From NCBI GenBank assembly GCA_020466095.1, contig CM035809.1:1796798-1860797 (forward strand): a DNA stretch of 64,000 nt. The letters run 5' to 3'. This document shows positions 56,785 to 64,000 of the stretch, piece after piece. Within the stretch, counting starts at the first letter, position 1; each line of letters opens with the position of its first letter. The translations under genes and the position numbers were made by a program. The notes beneath the pieces are model-generated. The model had not been told where the DNA came from, did not search any database, and saw only the letters and a program-made list of their open reading frames with translations. The DNA comes from Chlorops oryzae (lineage: Eukaryota > Arthropoda > Insecta > Diptera > Chloropidae).

Positions 56785-57319
56785 GGACACGATACAAGTA
56801 ACGCAAACGGGCGTATAAAGAAATTAGCAGGCAAAAAAGGATACACTCCTATGTGAATTCTACTGCTGCAATTTGTTTGCAAAAAAGAATTTCTACATTT
56901 ATATACACTGCAAATAATAATAAATGAAATAAAATGTGCTATAATTTTCGTGGAAATTTGAAAAAGTAAGGCTCGCTTTTAGGATACCAACTGTATGAAT
57001 GAGTGCTTAGAAGACTAGAGACAAAAGTCATAGCTACATAGTAGAATAGAGCTTGTTGGAATGATGGAATTTTCTTCGTTTCGAATTCTTTCGTTGTGTG
57101 TGGGTGCTAAGAAGTGTGATGAAAAAATTTCCCTTATTCTAGAGGAGGATTTAAAAATTCGAAAAGGCTGCTCGAATTTCATGACTTTAAGGTTATTTGC
57201 AACTAATTTGGCTAATCAACTTGGCAACATCGAAGTGGGAGAGAAAGTTGAAGCTCAAAGAAAAGCAGGATATTAATTTCATTTTGACATTTTACACAAT
57301 CATTATCATCATTATTGCG

Positions 57320-57520
57320 ATGGCTAAGGCATCGGAGAATGCGAAGCCGAAGGCGAACTCAAGTCGCAGGCGGCGCGGCGTCGCAAGTGCTGGAACTGAA
57401 GAAGTTGGAAGGCGCGTGGGTGAGTTGGCGTGCTCACTCGGAAGGACCGACGAACCGACGAATCGACGGACTGTGGGCGACTTGCCACCAAAGAAACGAA
57501 AATACGTGAAAAATAAATAA
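57320..57520 (+). CDS. Small basic ORF, possible host peptide or first exon
   Basis: The ATG has a purine at -3 and G at +4, a favourable context. The 66 residues are Arg/Lys/Ser/Ala-rich (NSSRRRRGVA) and end PPKKRKYVKNK, which resembles a classical nuclear localisation signal. GC content is clearly higher than around it. A strong donor, GGGTGAGT, sits at about 57418, so this could instead be part of a spliced first exon. I recognise no family, and the opposite strand also has an ORF here, so a chance ORF is possible. Confidence 0.25.
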   Translation: MAKASENAKPKANSSRRRRGVASAGTEEVGRRVGELACSLGRTDEPTNRRTVGDLPPKKRKYVKNK

Positions 57521-58579
57521 ATTTTTAAGAAACAAGTTAAATCAATTCGGACAAAAAGAGACTGAGAAAGTCCGAAAAGCGAACTAAGCAAAAAAAAAAA
57601 AAAATGTCAAGTCATACCTTAAACCTGCAAGAGCAATAGAAGAAGCAAATATCCACAAAAGCAAATATCTAAAAAAGAAAAGCAGAAAAATAAAATTAAA
57701 GAAAAAAAGGAACGGGAGAAAAACACGACTAAACAAGTGTATGATTACGACAACGACTGGCTGGCGAGACTTGGCTCAGAAATCGCTTCAGCGAATTTTC
57801 TTCGTTCTACTTTTCGCCTCCGCTTGTCGCCTTTTGTCTTGTCTGCTTCTATGAAAAAATGTGCTTTCTCATGGAAATTCACTTGCTTCACACACACACA
57901 CACACCACGCACCCACATACATAGCCACACACACACTTATTTACTAGGATAGCTTACACATATGCGTTGAGCTCACAACGGGCGCGGGTGTCCTTCCACA
58001 TGTCGCCTGAGGTTTTTGTTTGGATTTCAATTTTTACGCTGTCGACATATTTTCTGCTACGAATTTTCTCTTGGCTTTATTTTTCCAAGTGCAGTTGAAC
58101 TCGATGTTTTTAAGTCATCTGGTTTTTTCTGGTTTCTACTGGGAGTGCCTTTAGAACTTTGTTTGGGCTGTTAATGCTCCAAGTTTATGGACTGCGAATT
58201 TGTTGTTTTTGATGAAAAAAAAAAGGTTTCCACGCTTTTTTCGCAGCACTTCCTCAATATTTGAGTTAATTTCTTTTTCATAAATTCGATCTCAAAATAA
58301 GAACCGTGACACTTTTCTGCTTGCACTTGTTTCATTTTTTTTTAAATTGAAATTAAATGGAAGCAGATTCCTGAAAGATGAAAGCAATCATTTCAGCTGG
58401 AATTTATTGAAATTCTTTTCCACGATTTTAATTTATATTGCAAATTAACATTTCTGCATTAAATCAAGCACAGTGCAACCACATGGCTGGTTCTTGTTAG
58501 GCTTATAGATAAAGATAGCAATGTATGAAAAAGTGTCTCAAAAACCAAATTCCATTCAAAGCCGCCGAAAGACGGTAGC
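57521..58579. other. Unassigned DNA with (CA)n
   Basis: (CA)n at about 57890-57935. A-rich tracts at 57590-57605 and 57655-57725. No gene is supported. Confidence 0.5.
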
Positions 58580-58587
58580 CTTTACAG

Positions 58588-59099
58588 TAAGGTGGATCGT
58601 TTTGCTCGAAATGAAAATTGCCCTAGTGAAATAAGATTCTATTTTTCTTCCGCTTTTTAAAAAGAAGGCCCATCTTAAATATGCCTAAAAGCATGCTAAA
58701 AATTACTGAAATTTCTAACTTATCAAATTGTTTTTAAAATGAATTTTTCTAATTTTGATTCTTAGCATAATTTTAGGCATGCGAAATAATAAAATTTTGT
58801 TGAAAAATCATCATAAATTGGCCATTTTAAGATAGTTATTAAAGAAAATACAAAATTTGTTCAATGGCTCGAGTTTTGCGGGACGTTGAAGTGATTGTTT
58901 CTCTGCATTTTGAGATGTTTTTATCAACAATGATGAACAAAATAGGTCGAATATAACATGAAAACCTTTGTTTGCAAAAGCGGAAGGAAGGTTAAAACTC
59001 ACATTTGAACTATAGTTTCTTCGGCATAATTATTAAGTATGGGCAATGGAATAATATTCTGCACAGGGCAATTCGAGGTTACAAGATCGATCCACCTTA
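58588..59099. mobile_element. hAT-like MITE, TAAGGTGG family, copy 2
   Basis: A perfect 8-bp duplication CTTTACAG flanks it (58580-58587 and 59100-59107). Ends are TAAGGTGGATCG and the complement CGATCCACCTTA. The first eight bases of the TIR are the same as in the element at 31112-31335, so both may use one transposase. 512 bp, AT-rich, non-coding. Confidence 0.9.
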
Positions 59100-59107
59100 C
59101 TTTACAG

Positions 59108-59702
59108 TCAAAAATTTGAAAAATTCAGCATAAAGGGAGTGGTTTAAATATTATCCTTTCGATTTTCATGACGATACAAGAATAAAGATGGACGTAACAC
59201 TTAATAAATATTCAATTGTTATCCCGCAAAAAATCGAGAATATTTGTTGTATTTCTTCCTTCTTATATTCAATTACGCTTATTAATTATAATAAATAATT
59301 ATTTATCTTTTTTATAGTCAGCATTAAGTTCTCATGCCGTGGCACTAGAAAAAGTCCTCCATCGAAATCCATTTGAATAGAACTCAATTATAAATGAAAA
59401 TATAAGAAATTTTTTAAATGAGTACCTAACCATTCAGAATCTAGGCAGCTCCGTTAGAAGCCCATCGTTGAAAAAAGGTGAAAAGAAATGAACACTATGT
59501 ATTTTTGGCGGGTTAAAACGTGCGAGCAAACCGCTTTCAAGATTTGACAACTTTAAATAGAAGCTTAGATCCCACAATTAGCGCCGATTTCAATAACTTG
59601 CATAAAAAAAAACAATTCAAAGGGGCTCTACTATCGCCGCGTGTCCTCACAAAATTTACGGCGTTTATCGGTGGGTTGCGGCATCATGAAATGAATTTTT
59701 AA
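59108..59702. other. Unassigned DNA
   Basis: No gene or element is supported. Confidence 0.4.
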
Positions 59703-60095
59703 ATTTTGTTGATTTTTCGATAGGTGCAATCTAAAAACACTGTGGACACTAGTTTTTAGACTTTTTTTTTGAATAGTCCTTGAAATATCCTTGAAAATCC
59801 TTTTTTAATAACCCTTTTTTCAAAATTTTATATCTCAAAAACTAATTAAGATAATAAGATGAAACAAACGTTGGGTGATTTCTAATATAACAGGAAATCG
59901 AAAAAATTTTTTTTTACATTTTACACAGAGAAAAATTTTTCCACAATACTAAAAAGACAATTTTAACAATTTTTTTTGTGTATTCCCAGTTGGACGCCAC
60001 TCCAAAAATTTTTTTTAAAAAATACCTCTAAGTATTTGCTTTCATTTAAAAAAAAGTTTCATTCAATTTAAATGGCGCAACAGTGAGATATTCAA
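59703..60095. repeat. Dispersed repeat, second copy of 21828-22222
   Basis: Shared motif order: TTTTGTTGATTTTT, CCTTGAAATATCCTT, AATTAAGATAA-AAGATGAAACAAA, TACACAGAGAAAAA, CGCCACT, AAAAAATACCTCTAAGTAT. A third partial piece (AATTAAGATAAAAAGATGAA) follows at about 60174. Confidence 0.7.
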
Positions 60096-60226
60096 AAAAA
60101 ATACAAATGCACATATATGCTCTAGTACTAATATCCAGTACAAATGTTTTTAAAAAATTGATATCTTCAGAAATAATTAAGATAAAAAGATGAAACAAAC
60201 GGTGACTTATTGCTTAATTTGTCATC

Positions 60227-60868
60227 GGTACACTGAGCGAACGTAACCATGATATTTTTAAAAGGGCGCATTATTGTTCACAGTCCTTTTCATTTTCGAG
60301 CAGAACAAAAATTTCAAATGAAAACTGGTTGAGTCAACAACCTTTTTGGTTGATTTAAAAGGAAATATGTTTAATTACATTTCCTTACGTTCGGTATAAT
60401 TCTCATTTGTTTTATAAAATAAAACATATAAGATACGTATTCATCTTAGAATTTTTTTAACATTGCGAAAGCAGTCACACGAAAACGGAGTGACAAAATC
60501 GGATTAAGTCCATCCGATGGCTATTTTTGGGGCTATGTTCAACTGAGGGCTCTGTGGCCATTTGCTTTGAACGTTAAATTAATTTGTTTTGACCTTTCTT
60601 CTTTTATAGGTATTTTAGAGATTTTTTATTTTTATTTTAAAAATTATTTTGTCATTTCAATTATGTCCGTGGTTAGTTCAACAATATAAATTTAAATCCA
60701 TTTTGGAATTTTTTCATGTCAATTCAACCTGAAATATGGTTGATTCAAAGGGTAAAATCTTTACCAACAAGAAAAATTGTTAAAAATAAAAATATTCCTT
60801 GTTGAAGCAGTTTTGTATGTTATTCCTTTTGATTTAACCAGTTTTCTGGTTGATTTTTTTCTCTGTGT
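60227..60868. mobile_element. Element bounded by TACACTGAG / CTCTGTGTA
   Basis: The ends TACACTGAGCGAA and TTTCTCTGTGTA are imperfect inverted repeats and begin with TA, as in Tc1/mariner-type MITEs. The left half is the same repeat as 13495-13700. An internal segment with GGTTGATTTAAAAGG and its mirror CCTTTTGATTTAACC (about 60345 and 60823) forms an inner inverted repeat. Non-coding. Confidence 0.5.
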
Positions 60869-63800
60869 ATATCATTTCCGCGGCTACACTCGATTGTCCA
60901 TTTAAATCTACGATCACACTATCGGCGTATTGATTGCGGCTCAAATTGGTGCAACGAGCAGATTATGGGATCCTATCTAATTGAGCAAACTAACTAAACT
61001 CCATCAAGGGACTCGAAATAACGTTCAAATTCACATAGGTATTTCTTAACGTTAAAAAATCCCTTTAAGAATATGCAGTAACCATGTTTTTTCGTGTTGA
61101 AAGTTATTTATTTTTTTTAGAAGCTTTGAGTTATAGACCTTGTTGGTATTAAATACAATCATATGAAATACATTCTTTAACCCTAACCTGCTAACTGTTA
61201 ATAATCAACCTCCAAAAAAACAATAAACGACCATCAAAATTCGTCTACAATTTAGTATAAAGATTAATAGAAATAGAGATCAAAGATGTTTTTAGAATTA
61301 GGAATCATCCTGATGAAGCGGAAGCGAATTTGGGGAAATACGTATAGAGCAATATACAAATAAAGCGATTGAAAGTTGAATTGCCGAACCGTTTTATTTC
61401 TTACAATCAAATGTTGCGTGGGCTATGAATTCACTTCTTCTGAATGATGCCTGAAATTCATACACGTTTGAGATGACTTATTCCGAAGCCCATCAATTCG
61501 AACTCAAAAACAGATTTGAAGTTTATTTTATTCCTATTATTTTCGTTCATTTCTAAAAATAGGAACTTATCTAAATCAAACGTTAACAAAAGTCAACAAA
61601 AAAAAAAAAAAAGGTTTAAATGAAATCATCACCATTTGAAATGTCAAAATCGGAGAATATTCGTAAGCCCATGAAAAGAAGAAATACACAAACCTGCCAC
61701 CACAACGAGACAAATTCATTGCAAACAAAATAAACAAAATGCACAATACAAAGTGCGTGCGATATTCACATAAAACGACTCGACTTGACCTGCCAAGTTC
61801 GTATCTAATGTCGGCCAGATATTCCGCTATTCAGTCAAAAAAATGACCGAATATAAAACCATTATTTGAAGTCACGCAAAGCTCCAAAACAACTAAATAA
61901 AGATATTTACATACATTAAAAAGGAAAGCCAACAAAAAATGGAAAAAAATGAAAAAATAAACTAAAAACGAAATGAAAAAGCGCACAAAAACCACACAGC
62001 AACGAAAGCTTCTCAGAATCGAGTAAAGAATATGTTGTCATTTCCACGAGGCCACTCTCTGTGTGGGGTACGAAAGGGCAAATGAACAATTGTAGGATTT
62101 GGCGGAGCACATTCGAAAGGATTTCCGAACGAAGCGAAAAGGTTAAAATGCATGGCATGAAATGGGTCATCAAAAGCGAAGGTGCTCCTACGCTGCAATG
62201 TGATTTATTGAAAAAGTTAACAAAGCGGCAGCGACACAATTGAAAACGTCAACAAAAAGCTGTAATTAATAAAGCAAAATATTTACTGAGCTTCTTATGA
62301 GTTCCGATGATTTTAAATTTCAAAGGGAGGAATTTTATTTTAAATTTAATATCCGTCCTATATGGCGTATGAGTTTGCTGAATAAATTCATATGAAATAC
62401 ATTCCACATACGCAGGTGGTGATCACCTGCTTAAGTTCGTTATTTCTTACGTGAATTTAGCGGAAATTATTTTCAATTATTTTCAATTTCTAATAATCGA
62501 ATAATGCAATTATAAAACGGCTCGAATACACAATGAATAATTCAAATGAATTCACACTTTCCATACGGTACGTATGAGTGACGCGATTTTCATATTAAAA
62601 TGCATAGGAATTTGAAAGTGCATGATTCATACTTCCACCAAACGTACATATATTGCCACCATATGTTATTATTTTCATGTGAAAAGTCAAATGAATTTTA
62701 TTTTAAAGAAAAAATTTGTTAACCTTAATCCTTAACAATCTACCACCCACATCATTGCAGCACACTCACAGGTAGAGAGGCTCGGCTCTTTCACTCGAAC
62801 TGCACATTCATTCACAAAAATGTTGAGAGCGGAAACTATTTCGCTTGCTCTCTTTTTCACCTTGAGTGAAATTTTCATTTTGAATTGAAAAGCAAAAACA
62901 AAACAAAAACCTACATCGTTGAGTCAACCTTGCGCAAAGCTGTCTATATGTTTTTATACATATTTGTGATTAATATTTCATGCCCCGTTTATTATGCTTC
63001 ATGCTCTTCGATACAACTAACCTACATCAACAGCGATATCAGTGGTGATGGAAGGATGTTTTCACGTTGTTTGTTTTCTGTTGAATGGGGAAATCTTTTC
63101 CCGAGGAGAGCCTCGTTTTTATAGAACATGTGAAGAAGGCAAATACAGAAACTTTTAATGAAATTTGCAGATCTTTCTCTCCTCGCCCTCGCCCTTGATT
63201 AATCGAAACACTTACAATTCTTTTTTGTCTTTTCAGTGTCTCTTTCAAAATGAAAAGGCCTTGCTAAATGAAATATCTCCGAAAGATATAGCTTGAATGA
63301 AGTTAATAAAAAAGAAACATAAAATGCCAAGCTAACAAAAATTCTATCAATCGACGAAAACGTGGGAGTTCAAACTTAACTTCGAACTTTTTTCGACAGA
63401 AAGCAAGACTTTTTTTTCCCTAACAACGAACTGTCAACTTCCTAAGAGACTTCGAAGTCGTACTTGGAATTTCACTTTTCTTAGCTCCACCGAGACGTCC
63501 GAATGTAAGCAACAAAAGTGAATAACAAAAGGGAGAAAAGGAATTGCCAAAGCAAAAAAAAAAGAACTTCAAATCATGATATTGTCTCGAACAACTGCTA
63601 TCACATTTGAGTCAAGTTTCTACGTAACAAACACAAACGCGGGCCAGAAAATTAATGCTAAACGTTAGGAGCAATCCGAGAGCCTGCCACATCCTGCCGT
63701 CATCCTCACACTCACCGTCGTGTGCTTTCATTGCCATTGTTAATGAGCCAAACAGCTGATTGCTGTCAATTTGAGTAAATTTTTGTGTTATTATTGGCAT

Positions 63801-64000
63801 GAGTGCTTGTGTCTCGAAGAGCGTCGGCTCCTGTAAACGACTACAAAATTCTCGGATTTATTTTTCTTTACTAAATATTTGGAGCTTCCGGTGTCGTTAC
63901 ATATATTTCGATTTCACTCAAAATATCCTATGTATGTTCTGCGTGCATGTGTGTGTGGGTGGCAGTGAAATGCGCTCTCGCTGAAATTCGAGTGAAATTG
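60869..64000. other. Unassigned DNA
   Basis: No gene or named element over 3.1 kb. A poly-A run lies at about 61598-61612. ORFs are short, occur on both strands and lack domains. Confidence 0.45.

Overview
This 64 kb window is AT-rich, repeat-dense nuclear DNA from an insect. CAA/GTTG and GA microsatellites, the classes of transposons present and fly-type core promoter motifs point to a higher (cyclorrhaphan) fly. A tephritid-like genome is my best guess, made without any database search. No complete host protein-coding gene is visible. Most of the window looks like intron or intergenic DNA filled with transposable elements (TEs) of many ages.

Layout. From 1 to 33 kb there is non-coding DNA carrying small non-autonomous DNA transposons, many with visible target-site duplications (TSDs): hAT-like elements with 8-bp TSDs at 6318-6469, 6582-6740, 12644-13123, 18392-20184 and 31112-31335, and elements with TTAA TSDs at 2654-3376, 21367-22804 and 25290-26023. 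The same stretch holds three tRNA-type SINEs (1371-1583, 9380-9589, about 20650-20770) and two decayed LINE reverse-transcriptase tails (14460-14846, 15640-16270). Possible host pieces are a terminal-exon-like ORF (15181-15362), an internal-exon-like segment with good splice sites (33552-33661), and an initiator-type promoter with a small basic ORF (56751-57520).

From 36.2 to 40.2 kb lies the 5' part of a Ty3/gypsy-type LTR retrotransposon on the + strand. It has a tRNA-Lys primer-binding site, a Gag that begins with a RING-H2 finger, a zinc knuckle, a GGGAAAC -1 frameshift site with a hairpin, then protease and reverse transcriptase. It is cut off before RNase H and integrase. It abuts an N-terminal piggyBac-type transposase fragment (40423-41007), followed by an older repeat holding a 125-bp hAT MITE.

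From 43.5 to 54.6 kb is a compound retroelement region. A diverged LTR fragment (43480-45230) was split by a 1107-bp foldback element with a TA TSD. Beside it is a BEL/Pao element on the - strand (45742-54607) whose two about 2.1-kb LTRs are almost identical. Its Gag starts with a PHD finger. The coding region (Gag, protease, RT, RNase H, partial integrase) is broken by a stop, deletions and frameshifts, and the 3' part of integrase is lost at the LTR border.

From 54.6 to 64 kb there are further MITEs (55506-55696, 58588-59099, about 60227-60868), repeats shared with the left half, and otherwise unassigned DNA.

The most notable biology is that two unrelated LTR retrotransposons here each carry a host-like zinc-binding module at the Gag N-terminus: a RING-H2 of E3-ligase type and a PHD of histone-reader type.
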